DNA of 64,000 bases. Source: Eucommia ulmoides (lineage: Eukaryota; Streptophyta; Magnoliopsida; Garryales; Eucommiaceae). Positions 10,201-22,000 of the stretch are shown here, in pieces. Within the stretch, counting starts at the first letter, position 1, and each line of letters opens with the position of its first letter. A program made the translations under genes and the position numbers. The notes below the pieces were generated by a model. It had not been told where the DNA came from and ran no database searches. It was given only the letters and a program-made list of their open reading frames with translations. Location: positions 6,107,616 to 6,171,615 of the forward strand of contig CM028333.1 of NCBI GenBank assembly GCA_016647705.1, in the 5' to 3' direction.

Positions 10201-12990
10201 GACCTCTTTTCTGGTACTCAATTGTAAAAACATGGGCAACTTTTTTTCTAAATACTCGAGTGCTTTCAATCTCTTTCATTAGAGCAATTCTTTTTAACTC
10301 GAAAACGCGAGCAATTAAGTCTGGACGGTCAGTTGGTTGTTGATGAGGTAATAAAGCTTCAGTGATTTCTGTCCAAGTTGGATTCGCAGTCATGGTAAGA
10401 AACACATCAGGGTGATGGTGGTACCGGGTTATGGCCATTGAATCTTGGAAGATTTCAAACATATGTCTTGGACTACCAATAAAAGATGATGGCAAAATCA
10501 TTCGTTGACCTATTTTATTAGGTTCCATCCCATCTAATGCCACATCAGTAAGACTTTAATAGAGTTCACTACGAAGATTTGGTTGATGTTGCCTAAAGTA
10601 ATTCAACCTATTTTGCTCGGTCGCAGCCCAAGCATCTACCAAGAACTCTTGAAATAATTTTCCTCCCCTTAGAATTGTCGAATACTCTGTCGGCCTTTCA
10701 AAAATACGGTAGCTATAAAATTGCATTTGAGTTAGTCGAGCGTTTGTGTGTCGACCGTGAATCATATCCCACTGTCTAAATTCAGGCTCCCATCCAAGCT
10801 CACCAAAAGGGAACAACAAAACGTAATGCAATGGTAGATAAGCAGGATGACATTCATTGATTTTCATTAGTTCATTTTCCCCCCTTAAATGTATAACAAT
10901 ATCTCTCATCGCGCTAGTTTCGGTTCCATCCCCCGGTAATATGACGGCCACGTCATCAGTTGTCGGCAAATTATATCGTCGATGATCGGTAGATGTTGTG
11001 TAGTAAAGAAAAGCAGGCAACGTTTGTTGTTCCAAATCCAATTGATTTAAAATCGCAAACGCTTGACAAAATTTATCTACGAATGCATTATACTGCAACA
11101 ATGTATCTTGAATAGTTTGCAAAACATCTGTTCTCAAATGAGGATTTCTACAGCTTCTCACGCCAAAAGCGAAATCAGGATCGTAGATGTACAACTGAGA
11201 ATAAATGGCATCTTGTCCCGGTTCTAGGATTAATGCTCCTATCCGATGACGCAACTCTCCATGTATAGTAAACGTTGTTGGGCCTCTTCCGGAAAGCAGC
11301 CTTGTATCCAAGTTGGCACCGAGGCTTGTAAAAGCATTGCTTGCATTGTACTCTCTAGCATAACGTCGGAATGATTTTGATCTATCATCATTACCATCGT
11401 ATAACGCTTTAATTTGCGGAGAAGATGTGAGAAGTAATGGAAGCCTAACTTTCCCTTGTAAGCAACATGTACCGAAGAGAGGATGTCGTTCGGATGATCT
11501 TGCTAATCTCTCATCCATCCAGTGTAACGCAGAACAATGAGGGCACATGACATTCATTCTACCAAGTGAGTGTCGATTTTCACTTGTATGAACATCACGG
11601 TCGGCAGTTGGATTGTTGAACTCGTCAATATCTTGATTATCGTAAAACTCATCATTGGTAGTATTTGGCGGCCTACATTTGATAAATAACAAAATTATTA
11701 TGTAGATTCTAACAACATATTTGTGAATACCGTATTTAATTAGATGAATAAGATAAAAAAGAAACTCACCATCTACTCCCAAAAGGTAGATTTGTTTCTT
11801 CAACTGCTACGGTCGAGCTTTCATTAAGGTTCGTGGAAACAAAAGCTTCTTGGTTACTGCACGCAGAAGGGCATGCATCGTCAATTATACCAAGAGAATG
11901 AGGAATCAAATTTGTAACCATCCCATCGTCAACAGATGAATTTCCTGCATGATCAGTATCTTGATTCTCGGCAAGGTGTTGATTTGTTGAAGCTGACCTA
12001 TAGTTGGCAAATATTAAATTTTACACATCAAACACTTTTAAATATTTAATACTTAATAACATGAATAATGGATTAGTATAATACCTTATACCAGGCAATG
12101 CAATTGGTTCCTCAACTTCAGGCGTTGAGCATTCATTCGGAGTTACGGTGACAAATATTTCCGTAAGATTACGTGGAAAAGGCAAATTTGGTTCAACAAT
12201 AGAATTCATTTGATTAGCCATGGACGATGGAGTAGTGCGATCCCTAAGGAGGTCCAAAATTCCAGGGGTACATGGACTCGTAATCACTGATGGCCCACAT
12301 GATTGTACAATCATTCTCTGTTGTAGTAGAGACTGAGATGATTCTTCAAGTAGTCTTCTATTCATTTCTAAATGTTGACTATTCTGAATATGTTGTTGAC
12401 CAGATCTCTCTCGTTCTCTTCGTGCTCGTTGAGCTAGAACACGTTTCGATATGCCGTTGTTGTTGGGTGCTATACATTTAGGAAGTGTAATTGTTTGCTC
12501 AACGTCCAACATTAAACGACTGTTGGGTATTGTGGACACAAACATTTCAGTAAGATTTGGTGGGGACGTCAAATTGGCCTCAAAAGTAGAATCCCTTTCG
12601 TTTTCCATTACTGGAGAAGAAACTTGATCACTGAGAATTATAGGAGTATATCGACTTGTGCTTGATGATGACACAGAAACTGTTGTAACCATTCTTCGCT
12701 TCGGCTTAGGCTCTGATGATTCCCCCCAAAATGGCTGACCTCCTTCCAGGCATTCACGATTATCTTTATTAAAGCGATCACACCGGGAGGGAGTTGGATT
12801 GTGTGCAATCAATGACGCTGGGCTAGACTCACGTGACCTAGGGTCATTAAGACGTTGAGGGGGACTTCTTCGTTGGCTCAAAGTCATGTATTCTCCCGTC
12901 TTACACTCGGAAGAGGTGGCGGTGGAGTTTACGTACCGAGGTTGTCAAATAGGTCGAACAACGTAAACATAAGTAAATCGGAATTGAACA
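7246..12990 (-). mobile_element. Helitron copy 1, autonomous type
   Basis: The element lies on the minus strand. Its 3' end is at 7246: an eight-pair hairpin (7257-7276, CCCGTGCC-TGAA-GGCACGGG) followed by CTAG against a host base, read on the minus strand as CTAG then T. It contains a full-length but mutated RepHel gene (7366-12887). The 5' end was not identified. It should lie between 12.89 kb and about 13.1 kb, because LTR-retrotransposon-like and LINE sequence follow from there. The element is inverted relative to copy 2 at 26-31.9 kb. It is inserted in LTR-like sequence that itself interrupts LINE DNA. Confidence 0.85.
7366..12887 (-). pseudogene. RepHel Helitron transposase, copy 1 (four exons, two nonsense codons)
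   Basis: This is the Helitron rolling-circle transposase: a HUH endonuclease (Rep) fused to a Pif1-like helicase. Inferred exons on the minus strand are 12887-12085, 11997-11770, 11672-8234 and 8133-7366. The introns are 87, 97 and 100 bp, all GT-AG, with phases that keep the frame, giving about 1745 codons. Exon 1 encodes a Ser/Arg-rich N-terminus. Exon 3 encodes the Helitron-like N domain, the HUH motif (RGLPHMHLLIFLD), the Tyr region ([12 protein letters not shown]) and the helicase start. Walker A reads [12 protein letters not shown] where GGAGTGKT is expected, so ATP binding is doubtful. Walker B is IIWDEVPM. Exon 4 carries the last helicase motifs ([16 protein letters not shown]). Premature stops are TAA at 10556-10558 and TGA at 9983-9985; copy 2 has CAA and CGA there. 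The gene is inactive as it stands. Confidence 0.9.
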
Positions 12991-13089
12991 CGTATTTGTA
13001 AACATGTTAATCCCTATGCAATTCTTCACCGTAAAACATATTAACATAATAGTGTAGTTAATTTAGGATATATTAGTGTTAGTTTAAGT

Positions 13090-13247
13090 AATTAAATACA
13101 TTTGTTTTTGCCTAGATAAAGTTAGGTCACGACAAACGCGGTATTCGATAGTAATGACAACAATTCCTGTGGATACGATAACCCGATCTTAACGATCACA
13201 CTATACTAAAACTTAGACCTCATATACTTGCAAGAGTAAGTAGCGGC
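13090..13247 (+). mobile_element. LTR-retrotransposon fragment (possibly Athila-like)
   Basis: The segment with TTAGGTCACGACAAACG and TTCCTGTGGATACGATAACC resembles the non-coding part of Athila-type Ty3/gypsy elements, where a CCTGTGGATTCGACC-like sequence is common. It has no frame and no definable ends. The assignment rests on resemblance from memory. It may belong with the LTR-like block at 5414-7245, split by Helitron copy 1. Confidence 0.25.
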
Positions 13248-13254
13248 GTGTCAT

Positions 13255-14575
13255 TTCCCGCGCAACCACTCACTCAGGTTCCCCTTGGTGAACTCATTTT
13301 TGTGCCTAGTTATGCTGCTAATTTTCAGGTTCAGGATATTATGGATGAGGAAGATAATTGGAAATGGGATATTACTGATCACCTTTTACCCTTCTTCAAA
13401 TCAGTCATTCAACAACTTCATACCCTTCCTAAGCATGAAAATGATGTTATGGTATGGACTTCATCCCCTATTGGTGCATTCACAGTTTCTTCAACCTGGT
13501 ATACCCTAAAACAAAATTCAGAAGCCCATCTCTTCTTCAAATACTTGTGGCACCCTCGCATACCTCTCAAAGCCTCCATCTTCATGTGAAAAACCCTTAA
13601 AAATCTTTCCTCCTTTGACACCAAAATCCAGACTCATGGCTTCCACATGCCGTCAAAGTGTGCAAACTGTGATGATCACATTGAATCCAAAGACCACACT
13701 TTATCCTCTTGTGATTGCTCAACCTGTTTGGTATCACTTTGGCAGCCCTCTACATCATGGAATCTTGCTTTCCAGGCTTCTCAAATGGTGGCAAGATCCT
13801 TCTCTCCCAGCCAATTTGCCAACCCTCATTTGCTGGGAGTTATGGAAGGTGAGGTGTCAATCTAAATTTGATGGCACAACACCTTACAACTTCTCCCTCC
13901 TTAAAAGCATGAAACTTACCATTTTTGCCATACCTACAAAAACCAATCAAGCTCCCAAAACCAGGCTGCTTGTGATCAAATGGAACAAGCCTCAAAGGGG
14001 ATATTTTAAGCCTAACTCAGATGACAGCTCACTAGGCAATGTTGGACTATCTGGTGCAAGAGGTGTAATAAAAGATAATAGGGGTTTTCTCAAACTTGCT
14101 TATGCTCTGCCTCTTGGTCTCAAATCCAATGTGTATGTAGAAACCTACAATCTTTGGCAGGGTCTCAAACCTTGCATAGAGCTTGGGTGGTTTTAGGTCA
14201 TCCTAGAAGTTGATAGCAAAATCCTAGTAGATATGCTCAATGCTAAGGCCAGCACACCCTGGAGACTGAAATCCTTAGTCACTGCCATTAATCACCTCTG
14301 AAGATTGAGAGAGTTCCCCATCCAGCATTGTTTTAGGGAGGCTAACACCTTTGTTGATGCCCTTTCAAAGCTAGCTAGCAATGGACAAGCCTTACATATT
14401 GCTGATTTTTGTACTCTTCCAACCATAGTTAAAAGATGTTCGATTTTTGATAAACAGGGATTAGCTAACATTAGATACACAAAAGAAGTACACTCATAAG
14501 GGTATTTAAATCCCAATTATACTCAATATACATTTCTTTGCTTAAAAAAATAAATAAATAAAAAATAAAACACCC
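13255..14575 (+). pseudogene. Degenerate LINE, zf-RVT and RNase H C-terminal part with A-rich tail
   Basis: Two overlapping frames restore the plant LINE C-terminus. The zf-RVT region includes VMVWTSSPIGAFTVSSTWYT, LWHPRIPLKASIFM and the zinc-binding series CANCDDHIESKDHTLSSC. A plant-type RNase H domain follows (RGYFKPNSDDSS..., VILEVDSKILVDML, HCFREANTFVDALSKLA). The first catalytic Asp region reads NSDDSS. There is a stop at 13587, a frame change near 13650 and stops near 14194 and 14300. The unit ends in an A-rich tail (14544-14570), typical of LINE retroposition. It is on the same strand as the RT part at 4.64-5.41 kb. About 1.5 kb of RT between the two parts is missing, so they are either one deleted element or two copies. 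Confidence 0.85.
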
Positions 14576-15955
14576 TATACCCCTTTCTTTTTGTATTTAC
14601 ACTTTAGCTCTCAAACTTCTAAAGTTCAGCATTACTACGCATTTCTTTTTCAAGGACTTTTCTAACTTCCATTTTTCATTTGTGTGACCCATTAGATTCA
14701 AACCAAAAGTTGGATGGTGAAATTAATTAATTAATTAATTTACTAATCAATTAATCAGTTAAAATTAGAACTATTTTAATTTTGTCCTGCCATAAGAAAA
14801 TACTTTTTTCGAAGGCATTTTTTCTGACTATGAGTCACGTCTACCCACATATCACAGTCATGTCCAAAAAAATAATATTTTTTTTAAATCAATTAAATTA
14901 AATGTTGTCCATTGGACAAAATCTGTTGGGACAAAATATTGTGTTTATAATTGTATAAATAGAAGATATTCTATCAATTTTTTTTGAATTTTTTATCCCT
15001 TATTATACTTAACATGCATTAATATTAAAAGACAATTGTTGATTATTGGTTGCATGCATTTAAAAACAAGAGTCGAGAATTTGTGAATCATATGCCAATA
15101 GTACTCTGTCAAAATACCTCGAATTCTTAACAAGCGTATTATTGTTCATTTAAAAATAATTGTTGATTATTGTTTGTATTGGTTGTTACATTCATTTAAA
15201 AATCTCTCTTAAGAATTTGAAATGTTAGTATAAGTAAAGAGAATTGTCTTTTTTTAATGTGGTAAATTGTGCTATTATTGTTTATTTGTAGTTAATTGTG
15301 CTATTTCCGGTATAAAATGTAAAGTGTTGTAATAGGCCAATTTGTTGTGACTATTTGAATTAAGTGTAGCAGAATACATTGTTGCTATATTAAAATCAAA
15401 GACTTCGAGCATATCCTAGTACTCAATGTATCACATCTATCTACTTTTAATATTATATGTTTATCAATTTATATATTTAATTTTAATTTTTTTGTATATT
15501 TTTATTTTTTTTGCTCTACAATTTTTTTTCTGACAGAGATTCACCTAACAAATATCATTATTATCTCCATTTTTCATCAACATCACGTCTCAGTCAAACA
15601 CATCACTTTTATTTTAATTTTTAACACATTATTTATAAATATTCTAACTAAACCAAACAACTCCTCAAGAGTAAAATTATTTTCAAAATTTCTAACACAA
15701 TTTTCAAAAACTGAACCAGAAAACACCTATTTGTACAAAAAAAAAAAAAAATCAATTTGAAACCACAAACAATGTTTATTCATAATTCTTGTATTGGAAT
15801 GTGAATGTGATTTGTTTATTTCCCGAATGGAGTGGAATTTTAAGATGATTTTGTGTTTTGTTTCCAGGTTTTTGGGTACAATCTTCTTGTTCCTTTTGGC
15901 CTCAAGATGTTCGGACTTGAAATTGGATAAAGAAATGGATTGCTTGAACGAGGAT
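14576..15955. other. AT-rich intergenic sequence
   Basis: I see no coding frame or named repeat. A TTAATTAATTAATTAATT run lies at 14725-14742 and T or A runs are scattered. CATTTAAAAA-type words recur at 15056, 15148 and 15193. Confidence 0.5.
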
Positions 15956-16066
<111 letters not shown>

Positions 16067-16160
16067 ATTTGGTCTTACAAAGATAGTAAAATTGTAAAAA
16101 AAAACTTTGACTCAAATAATTAAGTTTATAATCCTCACAGAAACCATAGAAAAAAGTTCT

Positions 16161-16208
16161 CAACAAATGCCCTCCCTATATATTCAACAAATGCCCTCCC
16201 TATTTATT
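16161..16208. repeat. 24-bp tandem duplication
   Basis: CAACAAATGCCCTCCCTAT is present twice in tandem (16161-16184 and 16185-16208), with one mismatch in the remaining bases. Confidence 0.9.
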
Positions 16209-16320
16209 CTTATTTACAAACCTTGTCATTGAAACTTATGTGTGAATGTTCACTCAGTATTTCCGAAAAATATTTAAGTTCACTCAAAATTTTGCTCAAA
16301 CAATGATTTACACGTTCTGT

Positions 16321-16460
16321 CACTATAACAAAAATGGGTTATAGCGACAATTATTTTAGTGACAGTTAAAAAATATCCACTAATGATATATTTTTAGTGG
16401 CTATTTATTTAATTGTCGCTAATTTATTCTAATTGCCGCTAAATGTTATTATTTTGGTTC
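16321..16460 (+). mobile_element. CACTA-type transposon end (left end only)
   Basis: The block begins CACTATAACAAAAATGGGTT and continues with subterminal motifs of the TAGCGGC/GCCGCTAA type (TTATAGCGAC, TAGTGGCTA, TTGCCGCTAAATG). The same motif set fills the CACTA-like element at 38601-39036. Sequence just before both (a GTGTGAATGTTCACTCAGTATTT-like repeat) is also shared, so both inserted in or next to one repeat family. I did not find the right end. Confidence 0.55.
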
Positions 16461-16539
16461 CAAAATTTGACATTGATATCTTAATTAAAAAAAAAAAGTA
16501 ATTAAAATTAAAAATAAAATTAAAAAATATTCAATTTAA

Positions 16540-17060
16540 AAAACCCTTATATTGAACTTTTAAGAAAACCCAACTTGGCAAAGACAAACACTAATAAAAA
16601 AAAAAGGAACAAACAAAAGAACTGTTCATACCGATCGATCAGTCGTATCATTTTCCTCCCGATCGTGTTTGTGTTTCTCGCGATCGTCGTCTTCACGAAT
16701 GAAATCACATATGCCTTCTGCCCGATCGTGTCCTCAACCTTCCTCAATTCTTTTTCCTCGATCTCTTCGATTGGCACCTCTTCTCTCTCAATTACTTCGA
16801 TCGGAACCCTTTGCTCTCTCAATCAGCCGTGCCAACACTGTGTACCAACTACGCCAGCCAACGATCGGTATGTTTTCTTCTCTCTCACATTTTATGCTTA
16901 AATTTCCAATCTTGTATTTGTTTTTTGATTTATTTTCTATTTAAATTCGCTTGCATTTAGATTTTCGATTGTGCATTTAGGGTTCGTGAAATTGATTTCT
17001 ATATGTTTGTATTTCTTTCCTACTCTCTCTGATCTATAGAATTGAGACATTCGTTGTTAT
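16540..17060 (+). other. 5'UTR-like module followed by a GT intron-like start
   Basis: A CG- and CT-rich stretch (16640-16865, several CGATCG words) looks like a transcribed leader. It ends at CCAACGATCG before GTATGTTTTCTTCTC, a good plant 5' splice site and T-rich intron start. No protein with known homology follows. It may be a captured promoter or first exon from a transposon or pseudogene. Confidence 0.3.
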
Positions 17061-17811
17061 TAGATTTTTATTCTTAGCAAACAAAATCTCCCAAATCACA
17101 CTGCCTATATGAACAAACAAAGTTTTGTTGTGCTCTAAAGTTATATCTTCATGTGATCGGTATGCTGAGAGTGAATCTTTTTGAGTGAGAATTATGACTC
17201 AGGTGGACATGGTAGTATTTTCTATTTCACTCTCAGTTATGGACCTGTTTTGTGGTTGAATTGTTGATAGAGTAACATTTGGTTCCTTGAATGGTTGAAA
17301 TGAACTGTTGAATGCCTAGCCAAATAGCTCTGTATTTGATATTAATGTTGTAGGATGATTCGAGGCAGACACCACATCAATAAATCTATTTTTGTTCAGA
17401 TCCTAAATACGTTACTCAGATTTTTTTGCCAAAACTTGACATTCTAGATTTAAATTTATGTTTCAAAATTTTATTTTATTTATTTATTTATTTTTGGCTT
17501 CGGTGTCATGTGAATGCAACTAAATCATTTGTGAATGTCATATGTTCGATGAAATGTCTACTTGAATATACTCTTTTATATTTTGATTTTTTTCCCCGAT
17601 TTGCAATTATAATTCCTTTGAACGATATGTGTTCGATGAAATGCTCATGAAATACTCTTATTGATCTATCGGGGCCTAAAATAGCATATGATATGGCTAT
17701 TCCTTTAAATGCTATGGTTAATGAAAATTATTAAGCGTAATATTTGGCAGCCACATTCATTTGATCTTCTGCCATTTTAGAATTGAAGATCAAACTGGGT
17801 AGCATGACCAG

Positions 17812-17985
17812 CAATGAAAGTATGGAGCTACACTGGTTTGGAGGAATAATGGAGATGGAAAGTTCTCTGTTAAATCATCTTGGGATATATCTAGAATACA
17901 TAAACCAAAGGTTGCTTGGCATTAATCAGCAGGGAAAGCCCTAAATTTCTGGATGTGCTTTTATTTAGGTATTCAAGTCTTTTCT
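17812..17985 (+). pseudogene. LINE fragment (zf-RVT region)
   Basis: One frame reads LVWRNNGDGKFSVKSSWDIS and continues RIHKPKVAWH, a stop, then SAGKALNFWMCFYL. This matches the conserved W...DG.FSVKS.W... segment just before the zinc-binding region of plant LINE pol. It is short, interrupted by a stop and not attached to other LINE motifs. Confidence 0.6.
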
Positions 17986-18383
17986 TTCTAGCCAGTGTTC
18001 CAAAATCTTGGGTTTGGAATACTGAACTTTGTCAAAGCTCATTCCCATAATTATTTTTTAGGCCTATCAGGTTTTTTTTTTCGTCTGCATCATCATGACA
18101 TCATTTTGTTGTTGTCTGAAAATTCTTCAATCACTGTTGTATCATTTGTTTTAGTGGCTTGGGCATTTGATTTGCTAACTTGACAGAACTTATTGCGACT
18201 AGGTTGCCATGTACTTGCATTTGATCATAAGTATCGCATTTTTTATTCCTCGTGCATAGCTGAATTGTGTTTAACTGTTTATGTCATACCGCTTTTAACA
18301 GTTTAGATGTTCACCTATGTGTTTTTTGTTTCATCTCAAGTTTTTTAGTTGGGGCTTCCTGATTGGGCATATCTATTCATGTG

Positions 18384-18389
<6 letters not shown>

Positions 18390-18424
<35 letters not shown>

Positions 18425-18560
18425 AATCAGCTCCTTTACATTCAGGACCGTTGGATGTCTCTGGATATTCATAACCGTTAGATTACTTTATATACACAAT
18501 ATGCACACATATATATTTTATATTATATTATATACACAATATATACACACATATATATTT
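18390..18560. repeat. (TA)n microsatellite and duplicated TATA-rich block
   Basis: TA repeats run from about 18390 to 18421. Downstream, a CACACATATATATTTTATATTA-containing segment (about 18503-18565) is present twice in tandem. Confidence 0.85.
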
Positions 18561-18667
18561 TATATTATCTTAAGAGAAAAGACATTTCAATTTATCAAAA
18601 AAAAAAAAAAATGGCAGAGAGCCTTACCATCAAGCAGTCGCTGTCGCCTCCCTACTCTCATAGCCTG

Positions 18668-18961
18668 TAGCTGTCGTCCGCCGCTTCTCCGTGCCCTAAT
18701 CCGAGTGCTCTTCTTCTTCTTTGTCGCCTCCCTAATCTTCGCACAGCTGTCGTTCCTCACCGTCATCTCCCTCACTGTAGAATTGTGCGTCGTCGTCGCC
18801 TCCCTAATCTCATATAGCTGTCGTCTGCCGCTTCTCCGTGCCCTAATTCGCGTGCTCTTCTTCTTCTTCATCGCCTCCCTAATCTTCGTAATCGTGTCGT
18901 TCCTCACCGTCATCTCCCTCACTGTAGAATCGTGCGTTGCCGTGCCCTAATCCGTGCCTAT
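18668..18961 (+). repeat. 147-bp direct duplication in a GC-richer leader-like segment
   Basis: TAGCTGTCGTCCGCCGCTTC at 18668 recurs with one change at 18815, and the following bases run in parallel through CCTCACCGTCATCTCCCTCA in each unit. The segment is pyrimidine-rich with CGTCGTC runs, like the leader modules at 57.3 kb and 36.1 kb. A 149-codon frame through it (18501-18950) merely repeats itself and has no homology I recognise. Confidence 0.85.
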
Positions 18962-19080
18962 CGAATCCTCTCTACCCTAATGGAACCTATCGAAGCCCTA
19001 ATGGAATCGCTCCATCTCGCATCTATAAAACCCTCGCTTCAGATTTCTGTTTGGTTCCTCGCTTCAGACAATCGCTCCTC

Positions 19081-22000
19081 GCAAGGTAGCATTTGGTTTC
19101 GGTTTTTATTTCTGTTTCTGTTTATGAATTGTTTTTGTTTTTGTTTTTGTTTCTGTTTCTGTTTCAGTCAAGGGTTTGGACGGTGAAGGTCGCCGACGGT
19201 CGTATTTGGATGGTCGCCAGCCGCCCAAAGCTTCATCATCTCCATTCATAGGTACTTTTCTCCCTCTATTCATCTGTTTCTGTTTTTGTTCCTGTTTTTT
19301 GTTTCTGTTCATGTTCTGTCTGGTTGCAACAAGGTTTTTTGAAGAAAAAAAACCCTTTGATGTGTTATTTTTTGGTTCATGAAATTTGTTCTATTTTTTT
19401 TTTTCTGTTTAGCATTTGTTAAGTGTTTTTTTTTTTTTTGGTTCCTGAAATTTTCTTATATAGTTTTGTTCCCAGAAAACTTGAAATGGAAATCTAGGAA
19501 CAGTTCTTTACTGTTCCCAGTGTCTTGTTCATTTCCACCATGTTTAGGAACAGAAACACTAAAACATAGGCTTCAGGTGGCGTTTGGTTAGTTTTCCCCC
19601 CCCTTAATTCTTAGAACGAAAATTGGAAAATAAAAAAAAAAAATGTTTTATTTTATATCTCAGATTTTCGAACAAAATTTATAAATCAGAACAGAAACTA
19701 ATTTGGTTTATTTTCGTTTTTTCTCTCTATTCAAAGTTTTCTGGGAGCAGAAACAGTTAACACTAACTAAATGTGTCACCTAAATACAAACAATTTGATC
19801 TCAACTCTCCTCGCAAGGTAGCATTTGGTTTCGGTTTCTGTTTCTGTTTCTGTTTATGAATTGTTTCTGTTTTTTGTTTCTGTTCATGTTCTGTTTGGTT
19901 GCAACAAGGTTTTTTGAAAAAAAAAAAAACCTTTTGATGTGTTATTTTTTGGTTCCTGAAATTTGTTCTATTTTTTTTTTCTGTTTAGCATTTGTTAAGT
20001 GTTTTTTTTTGTTTTTGGTTCCTGAAATTTTCCTATATGGTTTTGTTCCCAGAAAACTTGAAATGGAAATCTAGGAACAGTTCTTTACTGTACCCAGTGT
20101 TTTGTTCATTTCCACCATGTTTAGGAACAGAAACACTAAAACATAGGCTCCACGTGGCGTTTGGTTAGTTTTCCCCCCCCTTAATTCTTAGAACGAAAAT
20201 TGGAAAATAAAATGTTTTATTTTATATCTCAGATTTTCGAACAAAATTTATTAATCCGAACAGAAACTAATTTGGTTTATTTTCGTTTTTTCTCTCTATT
20301 CAAAGTTTTCTGGGAGCAGAAACAGTTAACACTAACCAAATGCGTCACCTAAATACAAACAATTTGATCTCAACGCTCCTCGCAAGGTAGCATTTGGTTT
20401 CGGTTTTTGTTTCTGTTTATGAATTGTTTCTGTTTTTTGTTTCTGTTCATGTTCTGTTTGGTTGCAACAAGGGTTTTTGAAAAAAAAAACCTTTTGATGT
20501 GTTATTTTTTGGTTCCTGAAATTTGTTCTATTTTTTTTTCTGTTTAGCATTTGTTAAATGGTTTTTTTTTTTTTGGTTCCTGAAATTTTCCTATATGGTT
20601 TTGTTCCTAGTGTTTTGTTCATTTCCACCATGTTTAGGAACAGAAACACTAAAACATAGGCTTCAGGTGGCGTTTGGTTAGTTTTCCCCCCCTTAATTCT
20701 TAGAACGAAAATTGGAAAATAAAAAAAAAATGTTTTATTTTATATCTCAAATTTTCGAACAAAATTTATAAATCAGAACAGAAACTAGTTTGGTTTATTT
20801 TTGTTTTTTCTCTCTATTCAAAGTTTTCTGGGAGCTGAAACAATTAACACTAACCAAATGCGTCACCTAAATACAAACAATTTGATCTCAACGCTCCTCG
20901 CAAGGTAGCATTTGGTTTCGGTTTTTGTTTTTGTTTATGAATTATTTCTGTTTTTTGTTTCTGTTCATGTTCTGTTTGGTTGCAACAAGGTTTTTTTGAA
21001 AAAAAAAAACCTTTTAATGTGTTGTTTTTTGGTTCCTGAAATTTGTTCTATTTTTTTTTTTCTGTTTAGCATTTGTTAAGTGTTTTTTTTTTTTTTTTTG
21101 GTTCCTGAAATTTTCCTATATGCTTTTGTTCCCAGTGTTTTGCTCATTTCCACCATGTTTAGGAACAGAAACACTAAAACATAGGCTTCAGGTGGCGTTT
21201 GGTTAGTTTTCCCCCCCTTAATTCTTTGAACGAAAATTGGAAAATAAAAAAAAAAAATGTTTTATTTTATATCTCAGATTTTCGAACAAAATTTATAAAT
21301 CAGAACAGAAACTAATTTGGTTTATTTTCGTTTTTTCTCTCTATTCAAAGTTTTCTGGGAGCAGAAACAGTTAACACTAACCAAATGCGTCACCTAAATA
21401 CAAACAATTTGATCTCAACGCTCCTCGCAAGGTAGCATTTGGTTTCGGTTTCTGTTTCTGTTTCTGCTTATGAATTGTTCCTGTTTTTTGTTTCTGTTCA
21501 TATTCTGTTTGGTTGCAACAAGGTTTTTTGAAAAAAAAAAAAAACCTTTTGATGTGTTATTTTTTGATTCCTGAAATTTGTTCTATTTTTTTTTTTTTTT
21601 TTTTTTTTTTCTGTTTAGCATTTGTTAAGTGTTTTTTTTTTTTTTTTTTTTTGGTTCCTAAAATTTTCCTATATGGTTTTGTTCCCAGAAAACTTGAAAT
21701 GGAAATCTAGGAACAGTTCTTTACTATTCCCAGTGTTTTGCTTTTTAAAATCTGACAGCAGAACAAAAACGTATTTTTTCTTCCCCATATTTTTGTTCAT
21801 TTCCACCATGTTTAGGAACAAAAACACTAAAACATAGGCTTCAGGTGGCGTTTGGTTAGTTTCCCCCCCCTTTAATTCTTAGAACGAAAATTGGAAAATA
21901 AAAAATAAATGTTTTATTTTATATCTCAGATTTTCGAAAAAAATTTATAAATCAGAACAGAAACAGATTTGGTTTATTTTCGTTTTTTCTCTCTATTCAA

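Noticed and set aside
18501..18950. 149-codon frame after the TA-rich block
   Set aside because: The sequence merely repeats because of the 147-bp duplication; no start context or homology, and it opens in microsatellite sequence.
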